DNA of 64,000 bases from an uncultured Eubacteriales bacterium (GTDB taxonomy: Bacteria > Bacillota > Clostridia > Oscillospirales > UBA644), in assembly GCA_934501435.1 (NCBI GenBank), contig CAKSTW010000001.1:1-64000 (forward strand). The letters run 5' to 3'. The translations under genes and the position numbers were made by a program. This document shows, piece by piece, positions 25,065-33,542 of the stretch (position 1 is the stretch's first letter; each line of letters begins with the position of its first letter). Below the pieces are notes generated by a model. The model searched no databases. It saw nothing but the letters and a program-made list of their open reading frames with translations, and was not told the DNA's origin.

Positions 25065-26657
25065 ATGAATTATACCGTTCTTGTTGTCGATGATGAGACC
25101 GATCAGCGCAGAGCTCTTGTTTCGAGAGTCGAATGGCAGAAAGCGGGCTTTGAAGTCGTCGGAGAAGCCGAAAACGGGATCGAAGCTCTTGACCTCATGG
25201 ATACGCTCGAACCCGACCTTGTCATGACCGACATCAAAATGCCGATGATGACGGGGCTTGAACTTGCCGCAAAGATACATGAGGAAAGACCCGCGACGCA
25301 GGTCGTTATTCTCAGCGGATACGACAGCTTTGACTATGCAAGAAAAGCGATAAATTACAACATTATAAGTTATCTGTTAAAGCCCATATCTTCGGCGGAA
25401 CTTTCCGAAGAACTTTTCAATATAAAGAAAAGAATGGACGAAAGGCTCAATATCATAACCTCCGAACCGGACGAAAGCAGCCAGAGCGTTTCGAGACGGT
25501 TATATGTCGACGAGTTTCTGTTTCCTCTGATGCTCGGAAGCAGTGAAACGCAGCCGAATAACGACGAACTTACCGCAAAGGCGAAGGAACTCGGTATCAT
25601 AAGACCCGATCAGAAAGATATACGCTTTACCGTAATGGTCTCGAAATTCAGAAACGACAAGGGTTACTGTACCGACGCTCGGCATACCGAATTCATTAAA
25701 ACGATCATGTCCAAATATACGCAAAGCGAAAGTTTTATTGCTTTCGGCAGAATAGTCACTCTTATCGTCCCCGACAGCGGCGAGGCTGTTTCAAACCTCC
25801 TCGAGCTGCCGCTCAAAGAGATCGTGCAGACCGCGAAAAGGGTTCTCGGGGAGAAATGTACGATTGGACTCAGCCGTGAATTCAACGACCTTTCTCTTGC
25901 CTCCGAGGCGTATTTCCAGGCGATAAACGCAAGAAGATACACCTCCGACGGCGCGGGCGACATCCGTTTTATCAACGACCAGGAAAAAAATCCGGAATTT
26001 GAGTTCGATTATATAGAGAAAACGGTTCTTAAACTTGAACAGCTTCTGAAAGTCGGCAGGGAAGACTCTCTTTCCGATTTCATAAACGAACTTTACGAAT
26101 CAAGTACGCCGGAAAATGCAAATCTTCTCTTTGCGCAGATACTTGCGACGGTATACAGGGTCGTTTCTTCGGTTGCGGACAAGTCTGAACTTATGACCCT
26201 GCTTTCGGAAAATCCGATATTTGCAAGGCTTACGTCATATAACAGCGAGACAGTTATGAAAAACGATCTTCTGGATTTCTGTGAAAATGCCAGAGGTCTT
26301 GTCTCCCAATCGCAGAAAAGGGATACCGAAATACTCTGCGACAGGGTAATGCAGATAATCGAAGAGAATTATTCGGACGAAACTCTTTCTCTTACGGACG
26401 TTGCGAATATGCTTTCGGTAAGTCCGAATTATCTCAGCGCGCTTATTAAGAAAGTAAAGAAGAAGAATTTTATAACGCTGCTTACCGAACGCAGAATGAC
26501 GGCGGCTCACGATATGCTCGTATATACGGGCGTGAAAATTCTTGAAGTCGCGGAGCGCTGCGGTTACAGCGATCAGCATTATTTCAGCTATTGTTTCAAA
26601 AAGTTTTACGGGGAATCTCCGAGCAAGGTCAGAAGTCTTTACCGCCCCGAAGAATAG
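25065..26657 (+). CDS. YesN-type response regulator with AraC output domain
   Basis: A 530-residue regulator. The start is the ATG at 25065 after CGGAGGAAA. Residues 1-125 are the receiver: VVDDE acidic pair, the phospho-acceptor Asp in DLVMTDIKMP (about residue 55), Ser/Thr in VILSGYDSF and Lys in YLLKPI. A long middle region (about 130-420) resembles the linker of YesN proteins. The last 100 residues are an AraC-type double HTH: LSLTDVANMLSVSPNYLSALIK and ILEVAERCGYSDQHYFSYCFKK, ending in the usual FxxxYGxSPSKVR phrase. It pairs with the sensor kinase gene that starts 11 bases later. By family precedent it activates a carbohydrate transporter; the mgl operon just upstream is the probable target (inferred). 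Confidence 0.93.
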   Translation: MNYTVLVVDDETDQRRALVSRVEWQKAGFEVVGEAENGIEALDLMDTLEPDLVMTDIKMPMMTGLELAAKIHEERPATQVVILSGYDSFDYARKAINYNIISYLLKPISSAELSEELFNIKKRMDERLNIITSEPDESSQSVSRRLYVDEFLFPLMLGSSETQPNNDELTAKAKELGIIRPDQKDIRFTVMVSKFRNDKGYCTDARHTEFIKTIMSKYTQSESFIAFGRIVTLIVPDSGEAVSNLLELPLKEIVQTAKRVLGEKCTIGLSREFNDLSLASEAYFQAINARRYTSDGAGDIRFINDQEKNPEFEFDYIEKTVLKLEQLLKVGREDSLSDFINELYESSTPENANLLFAQILATVYRVVSSVADKSELMTLLSENPIFARLTSYNSETVMKNDLLDFCENARGLVSQSQKRDTEILCDRVMQIIEENYSDETLSLTDVANMLSVSPNYLSALIKKVKKKNFITLLTERRMTAAHDMLVYTGVKILEVAERCGYSDQHYFSYCFKKFYGESPSKVRSLYRPEE

Positions 26658-26668
26658 GGAGATATTTA

Positions 26669-28405
26669 ATGAAGAAACAACGGAAACCTTTTTCCGCAAG
26701 TCTGTATACCCTGACGGTCGCCGCAATTGCCGTGGCGTCTCTTGTCGCTGTTTCTGTCTGTATTGTTATCTTTGCGTCGGTTTACAGCAATTCGCTTTTG
26801 CGCGACGCAAAACTGAATTCGGAACAGACCGTAAAACAGGCAAATCTGACAGTCAGTTCCACGCTTTCTTCGATGGAAGAGAAACTTGATAAAGTTCTCG
26901 GACTTCTTGAAAAAAGCGAGAGCATGGCGGAGTTCACCGAAGAGGCAGCGTCGGTCGCAAGACTGCAGGACGACATTTTTGCCGTTACGGTATACGGTGA
27001 AAACGGCGAAATTCTGATGTCAACCACCGAGGAATGGTATACCCTCAAGAAAAATATATATAAAGACCTGTCCTTCAATAAAGAACTTTTTGATAGGGGA
27101 CAGCCGTCGCCGCCGCACGTTCAGACGCTGTTTGAAGGCGTTTATCCGTGGGTGGTGACTTTCGGAAAAACAATAAACACTCCGGTTTTCGGAAAAGAAA
27201 GATATATTGCGATAGATTTCCGTTTCTCTCAGATGGGCAGATATATAGACGACGTCGGAGTCGGAAGACAGGGATACTGCTATATCGTCGACAGTGACGG
27301 TAATATAGTTTATCACCCGCAGCAGCAACTTTTGTTTATGGGCGTAAAAGCAGAGGACTCGAAAGCCTCGGCAGCCCTTTCCGACGGCGCACATGTCGAT
27401 AAAAATATAATAACGACCGTCTCGACAACCTCCGACGGCAGATGGAAAGTCATCGGAGTAAGCCGCACGGACGAACTTGAAATTGAAAGACGGTCTCAGA
27501 TAATAGTAAGTATTGCGATAAGTCTTCTTTGTACCGTCGCTGTTGCCTGTATCGTTCTCGTTGTATATTCAAAAGTCGTTACGGCGCCCGTCCGTTCTCT
27601 TGTAAAGGAAATGCGCGCTTTTGAGAAAAATGCTTCCGATTATGTTTATACCGCCGGAAACGAAGCCGTGACGGAACTTCAGAGCCTTTCTTCATCTTTC
27701 GGGGATATGTCCGAAAGAATAAAGGAACTTATGGAGAAGGTCCGCAGAGAAGAAACGGTTCTTCGCAAAACGGAACTGAAAGCGCTGCAGGCGCAGATAA
27801 ATCCGCATTTTCTGTATAACACTCTCGATTCGATACAGTGGATGTGCGAACAGGGGAAAAACGAGGACGCAACCGTTATGGTCGGCGCGCTTGCGAGACT
27901 TTTCAGAATAAGTATAAGCCGCGGAAAAGAACTTATTCCGATAAAGGACGAAATGACTCACGCAAAGAGTTATCTTGTCATTCAGAGTTACAGATATAAA
28001 AATCAATTCTCCTATGATTTTGATATTGAGGAGACCGTTGAGAATTATTTCTGCAATAAAATAACGGTTCAGCCGCTTATTGAAAACGCTATTTATCACG
28101 GTCTCGACCGTATGGTGGACGAAGGTCACATTCAGATATCCGCAAAGACCGCGGAGGACGATCCCGGCGATATCATCATTACGGTTGAGGATAACGGTGT
28201 CGGAATGACCGAGGAACAGTGCCGGAAGATACTTCTTAAGGAACGCAGCGACTCAAGCGGCATAGGCGTAAAGAACGTAAACGACCGTTTGAAGATATAT
28301 TTCGGCGAAAAATACGGAATATCCGTGGAAAGCGAACTTGATGTCGGAACAAAGATAAAGGTTCGCATACCTAAAGTGGAAAGGGCGGAAGATTATGAAA
28401 TTTAA
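26669..28405 (+). CDS. YesM-type sensor histidine kinase
   Basis: A 578-residue membrane kinase. The start is the ATG at 26669 after GGGAG. Two membrane spans (about residues 15-38 and 285-308) bracket an extracellular dCache-like domain, recognisable from VEKSESMAEF-type helices and IAIDFRFSQMGRYIDDVGVGRQGYCYIVDSDGNIVYHP. A HAMP segment follows (VTAPVRSLVKEMRAFEKN), then the His_kinase region with the phospho-acceptor His in QINPHFLYNTLDSIQWM (about residue 390). The ATPase domain ends the protein, with PLIENAIYHGLD (N box), VEDNGVGM (G1) and GIGVKNVNDRL (G2). It overlaps the following binding-protein gene by 11 bases, so the three genes are tightly coupled. Confidence 0.92.
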   Translation: MKKQRKPFSASLYTLTVAAIAVASLVAVSVCIVIFASVYSNSLLRDAKLNSEQTVKQANLTVSSTLSSMEEKLDKVLGLLEKSESMAEFTEEAASVARLQDDIFAVTVYGENGEILMSTTEEWYTLKKNIYKDLSFNKELFDRGQPSPPHVQTLFEGVYPWVVTFGKTINTPVFGKERYIAIDFRFSQMGRYIDDVGVGRQGYCYIVDSDGNIVYHPQQQLLFMGVKAEDSKASAALSDGAHVDKNIITTVSTTSDGRWKVIGVSRTDELEIERRSQIIVSIAISLLCTVAVACIVLVVYSKVVTAPVRSLVKEMRAFEKNASDYVYTAGNEAVTELQSLSSSFGDMSERIKELMEKVRREETVLRKTELKALQAQINPHFLYNTLDSIQWMCEQGKNEDATVMVGALARLFRISISRGKELIPIKDEMTHAKSYLVIQSYRYKNQFSYDFDIEETVENYFCNKITVQPLIENAIYHGLDRMVDEGHIQISAKTAEDDPGDIIITVEDNGVGMTEEQCRKILLKERSDSSGIGVKNVNDRLKIYFGEKYGISVESELDVGTKIKVRIPKVERAEDYEI

Positions 28406-29363
28406 GAGTTTTTTACTTATTCTTCTGTGCTTTTCCCTAATACTTTGCGTATGCGCCTGTCAGACGTCTTCATCGGTCGAAAACAAGAAGATTGCTGTCA
28501 TAGTGAAGGCTGTCGATTCCGATTTCTGGCACAATGTCGAAAACGGAGTAAACAGCGCGGCGGTGGAATATAACGTTTCGGTCACGTTCAGGGGACCTCT
28601 GAACGAAGAAGATTACAAAACGCAGAACGATATGATATACGGCGCAATACGCGACGGAGTTGACGCGATAGTCCTTTCCGCCATAAGTTATACGGAGAAC
28701 TCGGACGCGGTAAACGAAGCGGTCAAAAACGGAATTAAAGTGGTGACCGTGGACAGCGGCGTTGATTCTGGAAATGTCAGTCTGTTTATCGGGACAGATA
28801 ATTTCGAGGCGGGAAGACAGGCGGCAAAGGCGGCTCTCGACGGGTTTTCGGGCGAAAAAATAACCACTGTCGGACTTCTTAATTTCGCGGCGGGAACGGA
28901 CAACGGAATTCAGCGGGAAGCGGGCTTCAGAGAATATGCGTCTTCTGTTCCGGGCGTTAAAATTCTTGATACGGTCACGGCGGATTCAAACCTCACAAGC
29001 GCTACCCGTGAGGCGGTTTCTCTTCTGGCGGCAAATCCCGGTATAGACGTTATCGTCGGCTTTAACGAGTGGATGACTCTCGGAGTCGGATCCGCCGTAA
29101 AGCAACTCGGACTTTCGGATAAGGTCAGGGCGGTCGGATTTGATACCAATATTGCTTCCGTCGGGATGATAGAAACGGGGGAAATGGACGCTCTCGTCGT
29201 CCAGAACCCGTTCGCGATGGGATATCTTTCGGTAAAATACGCCGCGGCGCTCATAAGGGGCGAAATGCCTGACGGACCCATTCTATATACCGACGTTTTT
29301 ACGGTTACCCGCGATAATCTTTTTGACAGCGACACTCAGAAACTTGTATTCGGATTCAAATAG
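28395..29363 (+). CDS. Sugar-binding lipoprotein coupled to the two-component pair
   Basis: A 322-residue type I periplasmic-binding-protein-like lipoprotein; lipobox LCVCAC near residue 20. The fold is read from KIAVIVKAVDSDFWHNVENGVN, IRDGVDAIVLSAISY, IKVVTVDSGVDSG, FIGTDNFEAGRQAAKAAL and VRAVGFDTNIASVGMIETGEMDALVVQNPF, all standard for RbsB/XylF-like proteins. It has no transporter genes of its own and its start lies inside the end of the kinase gene. In clostridial three-component systems (XylFII-LytS-YesN for xylose) a lone binding protein senses sugar and passes the signal to the kinase; this gene fits that role. It could alternatively be a second feeder for MglAC. It lacks the calcium-loop sequence seen in the MglB-like protein. 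Confidence 0.85.
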   Translation: MKFKSFLLILLCFSLILCVCACQTSSSVENKKIAVIVKAVDSDFWHNVENGVNSAAVEYNVSVTFRGPLNEEDYKTQNDMIYGAIRDGVDAIVLSAISYTENSDAVNEAVKNGIKVVTVDSGVDSGNVSLFIGTDNFEAGRQAAKAALDGFSGEKITTVGLLNFAAGTDNGIQREAGFREYASSVPGVKILDTVTADSNLTSATREAVSLLAANPGIDVIVGFNEWMTLGVGSAVKQLGLSDKVRAVGFDTNIASVGMIETGEMDALVVQNPFAMGYLSVKYAAALIRGEMPDGPILYTDVFTVTRDNLFDSDTQKLVFGFK

Positions 29364-29378
29364 AAAGGACATTATGTT

Positions 29379-30368
29379 ATGTATAACGCAAATGAAAAAA
29401 GATATGATACCATGAAATATTTCCGTTGCGGAAACAGCGGACTCAAACTGCCTGCCTTTTCTTTGGGGCTTTGGCACAATTTCGGAGACACTTCGCCCTA
29501 CGCAAATATGAAAGCGCTGTGTTTTACCGCGTTTGACAACGGCATAACGCATTTTGACCTTGCAAATAACTACGGTCCCGAACCGGGAAGCGCGGAAAAG
29601 AATTTCGGGAAAATCCTCCGGGAAGAAATGGGCGCTTACCGCGACGAGATGATTATAAGCACCAAAGCGGGATACACTATGTGGGACGGCCCTTACGGCG
29701 ACTGGGGAAGTAAAAAATATCTTATCGCGAGCCTTGACGCAAGCCTTAAGAGAATGGGGCTTGACTATGTGGATATTTTCTATCATCACCGTCCCGACCC
29801 CGAAACCCCTCTTGAGGAAACCATGGACGCCCTTGCTCATGCTGTCCGCAGCGGCAAGGCGCTTTATGCCGGACTTTCAAACTACGACGGCGAAAGACTT
29901 GAAAAAGCGACAGCGATACTCAAAGAAATGAGATGTCCTTTCATAATTGCGCAGAACAGATATTCGATTTTTGACCGCACCGTCGAAACCAACGGTCTCA
30001 AAGAGACCGCATACCGTCTCGGAAAGGGAATTATTGCGTTCAGCCCTCTTGCACAGGGAATGCTTACCGACAGATACCTTCACGGAATTCCCGAAGACAG
30101 CAGGGTAAGGACCGACGGCAGATTCCTCAAGGAAAATGCAATAACCGAAGAAAAACTTGATAAAATAAGAAAACTTTCGGTAATCGCGGAAAAGAGAGGA
30201 CAGACGTTGGCTGAAATGGCGCTTGCATGGATACTCCGCGACGGAAAAGTCACCTCGGTGCTTATCGGAGCGTCCAAACCCTCGCAGATCCTCGACAACA
30301 TAAAAGCCGCCGAAAACATTTCGTTCACCGAAGAGGAACTTCGGGAGATCGACGACGCAGCTCTCTGA
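29379..30368 (+). CDS. Aldo-keto reductase, YghZ/GPR type
   Basis: A 329-residue NADPH-dependent reductase. Its sequence closely follows E. coli YghZ, an L-glyceraldehyde-3-phosphate reductase of family AKR14: LPAFSLGLWHNFGD, GITHFDLANNYGPEPGSAE (catalytic Asp and Tyr), IISTKAGYTMWDGPYGDWGS (catalytic Lys), VDIFYHHRPDP (His) and VTSVLIGASKPSQI in the cofactor site. The tetrad Asp-Tyr-Lys-His is complete and the length is normal. The N-terminal NANEKRYDTMKY also aligns with YghZ, which supports the first ATG. It follows the sugar-sensing genes by 15 bases with AAAGGA upstream, so it is probably co-transcribed with them. The in vivo substrate is unknown; detoxification or reduction of sugar-derived aldehydes is likely. 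Confidence 0.9.
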   Translation: MYNANEKRYDTMKYFRCGNSGLKLPAFSLGLWHNFGDTSPYANMKALCFTAFDNGITHFDLANNYGPEPGSAEKNFGKILREEMGAYRDEMIISTKAGYTMWDGPYGDWGSKKYLIASLDASLKRMGLDYVDIFYHHRPDPETPLEETMDALAHAVRSGKALYAGLSNYDGERLEKATAILKEMRCPFIIAQNRYSIFDRTVETNGLKETAYRLGKGIIAFSPLAQGMLTDRYLHGIPEDSRVRTDGRFLKENAITEEKLDKIRKLSVIAEKRGQTLAEMALAWILRDGKVTSVLIGASKPSQILDNIKAAENISFTEEELREIDDAAL

Positions 30369-30379
30369 TAAAGTTTAAT

Positions 30380-30413
30380 TGCGGCGGAATTTTTACTTCC
30401 GCCGCACTATTTT
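30380..30413 (+). terminator. Terminator after the aldo-keto reductase gene
   Basis: GCGGCGGAA pairs with TTCCGCCGC, followed by ACTATTTT. Confidence 0.65.
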
Positions 30414-30422
30414 CTGTCACGC

Positions 30423-30451
30423 TTGACTAACGGCTGAAAATAGTGTATAAT
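30423..30451 (+). promoter_or_regulatory. Sigma-A-type promoter for the VanY-like gene
   Basis: TTGACT, 17 bases, TATAAT, 60 bases upstream of the start codon at 30512. Confidence 0.8.
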
Positions 30452-30511
30452 GTATCCGTGTAAATTCGGGCATTCGACTTTTGTCGCGTGCAAAAAAACA
30501 CGAGGTGCAAT

Positions 30512-31363
30512 ATGCGAAATAAAAACAACGTTTCTTTTTTATATATATTTTCGGTAATCGTCGCGGTCGTCCTTACCGTTGCGGTCTTCTGCTTTTTCTT
30601 CCTTTCCGATAAACTCTCTCCTGCGTTCAATAAGATATTGGAAAACAAAAACGAGACCCAGACGACCCCCGACGCGGGCAATAAACTGACCGTCAGCCAG
30701 GATTCGGACAACTACAAAGCGCTTGTCGATAAGTACAATAACTATCTTAATTCGAGTTATCTTATTGTTGTAAATAAAGACAACCCGCTCCCCGAGGATT
30801 ATAAAACCATGGCTGTTTCTTCGGTCGAAAATTCCGCGAGACAACTTGAAACGAGAGCGGCGGAAGCTCTCTCCGAACTTTTTGCCGCGGCAAACGAGGC
30901 GGGCTTCAAAAAACATGTCGTAATTTCGGGCTTCAGAACGCAGAAAGAGCAGGAAGACGCTTTCAATACGAAGGTCCAGTCCTTTATGAACGGGGGCTAT
31001 ACGGCGACGGAAGCCGAGCAGAAGGCTGCGGAAATCGTTGCAAAACCCGGTTGCAGCGAATTTCAGACGGGGCTTTTGGTCGAGATCGGCGAAACAAGAA
31101 ATATGACTTCGGAGGATTTTGTCTCCACCGACTTTTTCAATTTTCTGAAAGAAAACGCGCATCATTACGGCTTTATCCTGCGCTATCCCGAAAATAAATC
31201 GAACATCACGGGTTTCAACTTTAACTCTATGATCTTCAGATATGTCGGAAGCGTTGAGTCAAGCACTTATATATACGAAAACAACATCACGCTTGAAGAA
31301 TATATCGATTATCTGAAAATTGCGAAACTCGACGCTGAACAGAAACTTCAGTTTGTTGAATGA
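30512..31363 (+). CDS. Membrane-anchored VanY-like protein lacking catalytic residues (pseudoenzyme)
   Basis: A 283-residue protein. The start is the ATG at 30512 after CGAGGTG. Residues 8-31 are one membrane segment; the rest is extracellular and matches the M15B D-Ala-D-Ala carboxypeptidase fold (HVVISGFRTQKEQEDAF, AKPGCSEFQTGLLVEIG, YGFILRYPENKSNITGF, FRYVG). Active VanY enzymes have SExHQTGLAxD, giving two zinc ligands, and ITGxxxEPWHFRYVG, giving the catalytic Glu and the third ligand. Here these positions are Phe184, Glu191, Asn238 and Ile241. All three zinc ligands (one changed Asp to Glu) and the general base are therefore altered, while the surrounding fold phrases are kept. It probably binds peptidoglycan peptides without cutting them, or regulates an active peptidase. 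The reading frame is intact, which argues against simple decay. Confidence 0.82.
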   Translation: MRNKNNVSFLYIFSVIVAVVLTVAVFCFFFLSDKLSPAFNKILENKNETQTTPDAGNKLTVSQDSDNYKALVDKYNNYLNSSYLIVVNKDNPLPEDYKTMAVSSVENSARQLETRAAEALSELFAAANEAGFKKHVVISGFRTQKEQEDAFNTKVQSFMNGGYTATEAEQKAAEIVAKPGCSEFQTGLLVEIGETRNMTSEDFVSTDFFNFLKENAHHYGFILRYPENKSNITGFNFNSMIFRYVGSVESSTYIYENNITLEEYIDYLKIAKLDAEQKLQFVE

Positions 31364-31464
31364 TCTTGCCAGTTTATACAGTTTTTTCAATATCGACAAT
31401 AAATTGTTAAATTTTATCTTTATAATATTAAACGGTAAAAAATATAATTAAAGGATGGTTTGTT

Positions 31465-32652
31465 ATGAATTATAACAAGAAAACTGTTGAAGACATTGAC
31501 GTCTCCGGCAAAAAAGTCCTCGTAAGATGCGACTTTAACGTTCCTATGAAGGACGGTGTTATCACCGACGCCAAGAGAATAGTCGAGGCTCTTCCGACTA
31601 TCAAGTATTTGCTTTCACACAATGCAAAAGTTATCCTTTGTTCTCATCTCGGCAGACCCAAGGGCGAATTCAATATGAAATATTCCCTTGCTCCCGTCGC
31701 CGAAAAACTTTCCGAACTCCTCGGAGCAAAGGTTGAAATAGCGTCCGACGTTATCGGTGCCGACGCAAAAGCAAAGGCTGCCGCTCTCAAAGAGGGACAG
31801 GCTATGCTTCTTGAAAACGTCCGTTTCCATGCGGAAGAAGAGAAGAACGATCCCGCATTCGCAAAAGAACTTGCGTCCATGGCTGATATTTTCGTGAACG
31901 ATGCGTTCGGAACCGCTCACAGAGCGCATGCTTCCACCGCAGGCGTTGCCGATTATCTCCCCGCAGTATGCGGATACCTTATTCAGAAAGAAATAACCAT
32001 TATGGGCGGCGCTCTTGAAAATCCGAAGAGACCGTTTGTCGCAATTCTCGGCGGTGCTAAAGTCTCGGATAAGATCGGCGTCATTAAGAACCTTCTCAAC
32101 AAAGTCGACACCCTTATTATCGGCGGCGGTATGGCTTACACCTTTATGGCTGCAAAGGGACACAACATCGGCACTTCCATTTGCGAAGAGGATAAGATCG
32201 ACCTTGCAAAAGATCTTATGGCCGAAGCAAAAGAAAAGGGCGTAAACTTTGTTCTTCCCGTTGATAATATCGTAGGCCGCGAATACAAGGAAGATACCGT
32301 ATTCATGAGAATATATTCGAACGCAATTCCCGACGGCTGGATGGGACTTGATATCGGACCCACAACTCAGGAACTCTTTGCCAAAACCCTTATCGGTGCG
32401 GGAACCGTTGTCTGGAACGGTCCTATGGGCGTTTCCGAATGGGAACACTTCGCGTCGGGTACAAAATCAGTCGCTACCGCGGTTGCGGAAAGCGGCGCTG
32501 TTTCGATAATCGGCGGCGGAGACTCTGCGGCGGCTATCGAAAAACTCGGTTTTGCCGACAAAATGACCCATATCTCCACCGGCGGCGGAGCATCTCTCGA
32601 ATTCCTCGAAGGAATCGAACTTCCGGGTATTGCCTGCCTCCAGAATAAATAA
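31465..32652 (+). CDS. pgk: Phosphoglycerate kinase
   Basis: A 395-residue glycolytic enzyme, full length. It interconverts 1,3-bisphosphoglycerate + ADP and 3-phosphoglycerate + ATP in the cytoplasm. Seen: KKVLVRCDFNVPM at residues 14-26, the substrate-site LCSHLGRPKG (about 58-67), LLENVRFHAEEEKND, NDAFGTAHRAHAST, ILGGAKVSDKIGVI, the hinge and nucleotide-site GGGMAYTFMAA, and GGGDSAAAIEKLG near the end. SD AAAGGATGG precedes the ATG by about 8 bases. tpiA follows after a 67-bp gap that holds a strong hairpin. GapA is not in the window. Strong codon bias indicates high expression. Confidence 0.97.
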   Translation: MNYNKKTVEDIDVSGKKVLVRCDFNVPMKDGVITDAKRIVEALPTIKYLLSHNAKVILCSHLGRPKGEFNMKYSLAPVAEKLSELLGAKVEIASDVIGADAKAKAAALKEGQAMLLENVRFHAEEEKNDPAFAKELASMADIFVNDAFGTAHRAHASTAGVADYLPAVCGYLIQKEITIMGGALENPKRPFVAILGGAKVSDKIGVIKNLLNKVDTLIIGGGMAYTFMAAKGHNIGTSICEEDKIDLAKDLMAEAKEKGVNFVLPVDNIVGREYKEDTVFMRIYSNAIPDGWMGLDIGPTTQELFAKTLIGAGTVVWNGPMGVSEWEHFASGTKSVATAVAESGAVSIIGGGDSAAAIEKLGFADKMTHISTGGGASLEFLEGIELPGIACLQNK

Positions 32653-32664
32653 GTAAATTTTTAA

Positions 32665-32697
32665 GAAAGCACAAATGGCGACGTCATTTGTGCTTTC
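32665..32697 (+). other. Strong inverted repeat between pgk and tpiA
   Basis: GAAAGCACAAATG pairs perfectly with CATTTGTGCTTTC around a 7-base loop. Only three T close the stem and CCCG follows, so it is a poor terminator. It may be a partial terminator or an RNA-stabilising/processing hairpin that sets the pgk:tpiA ratio. Confidence 0.6.
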
Positions 32698-32719
32698 CCG
32701 TGAAAAGGATTGATATAAT

Positions 32720-33484
32720 ATGAATAAAGCACTCAGAAAAACAATAATCGCAGGAAACTGGAAGATGAACAAGACCCCGTCCGAAACGACTGCGTTTCTT
32801 GACGAACTCAAAGGAAAAGTTTCGGGCGCCGGCTGCGAAGTTGTCGTATGCGTTCCTTTCGTAAATCTTCAGAACGCAGTGGCGGCAACAAAAGGCACTA
32901 ATATCAAAGTAGGAGCGGAAAATCTCCACTTTGAAAAATCGGGAGCCTTTACCGGCGAAGTTTCCGCAGATATGCTTACCGATCTCGGAGTAGAATACGT
33001 CGTTATCGGACACAGCGAAAGAAGACAGTATTTCAACGAAACAAACGTTACTGTAAATAAGAAAGTCCTTGCGGCTCTGGCGGCAGGCCTCAAACCCATT
33101 ATCTGCGTCGGCGAACTTCTCGAAGAAAGAGAACAGGGAATAACCGAAGAGATCGTTTCTTTGCAGACCAAGATAGCGCTTATGGGCGTTCCTGCGGAAG
33201 CAATGAAAGATATAGTTATCGCTTACGAACCCGTATGGGCTATCGGAACCGGCAAGACCGCAACGGCGGATCAGGCTGACGAAGTCTGCGGAATTATCCG
33301 CGGCGTTATCTCAAAACTCTACAATAAAGACGTTGCAGAGGGTACGACTATTCAGTACGGGGGTTCGATGAACGCAAAAAATGCCGAAGAACTTCTCGGA
33401 AAATACAACGTCGACGGCGGACTTATCGGGGGAGCGTCTCTCAAGAGTGAAGATTTCTCCGTAATCGTTGCCGCGGCGAAATAA
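32720..33484 (+). CDS. tpiA: Triosephosphate isomerase
   Basis: A 254-residue TIM-barrel enzyme of glycolysis. The start is the ATG at 32720 with AAAGGA upstream. Landmarks: IIAGNWKMNKTPSE (Asn and Lys of the active site), VVIGHSERRQYF (catalytic His), IAYEPVWAIGTGKTAT (catalytic Glu and loop 6), YGGSMNAKNAEEL, and VDGGLIGGASLKSEDF with the phosphate-binding GG. All catalytic residues are present and the length is normal. It follows pgk in the same direction, probably one operon with the hairpin between them modulating expression. A strong terminator follows. Confidence 0.97.
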   Translation: MNKALRKTIIAGNWKMNKTPSETTAFLDELKGKVSGAGCEVVVCVPFVNLQNAVAATKGTNIKVGAENLHFEKSGAFTGEVSADMLTDLGVEYVVIGHSERRQYFNETNVTVNKKVLAALAAGLKPIICVGELLEEREQGITEEIVSLQTKIALMGVPAEAMKDIVIAYEPVWAIGTGKTATADQADEVCGIIRGVISKLYNKDVAEGTTIQYGGSMNAKNAEELLGKYNVDGGLIGGASLKSEDFSVIVAAAK

Positions 33485-33498
33485 TTACCGTTCGTAAA

Positions 33499-33526
33499 TC
33501 CTCCGCCTCGGCGGAGGATTTTTTTA
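33499..33526 (+). terminator. Terminator of pgk-tpiA
   Basis: TCCTCCGCC pairs with GGCGGAGGA around TC, followed by seven T. Confidence 0.9.
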
Positions 33527-33542
33527 AGAAAGGAATTTTGTT

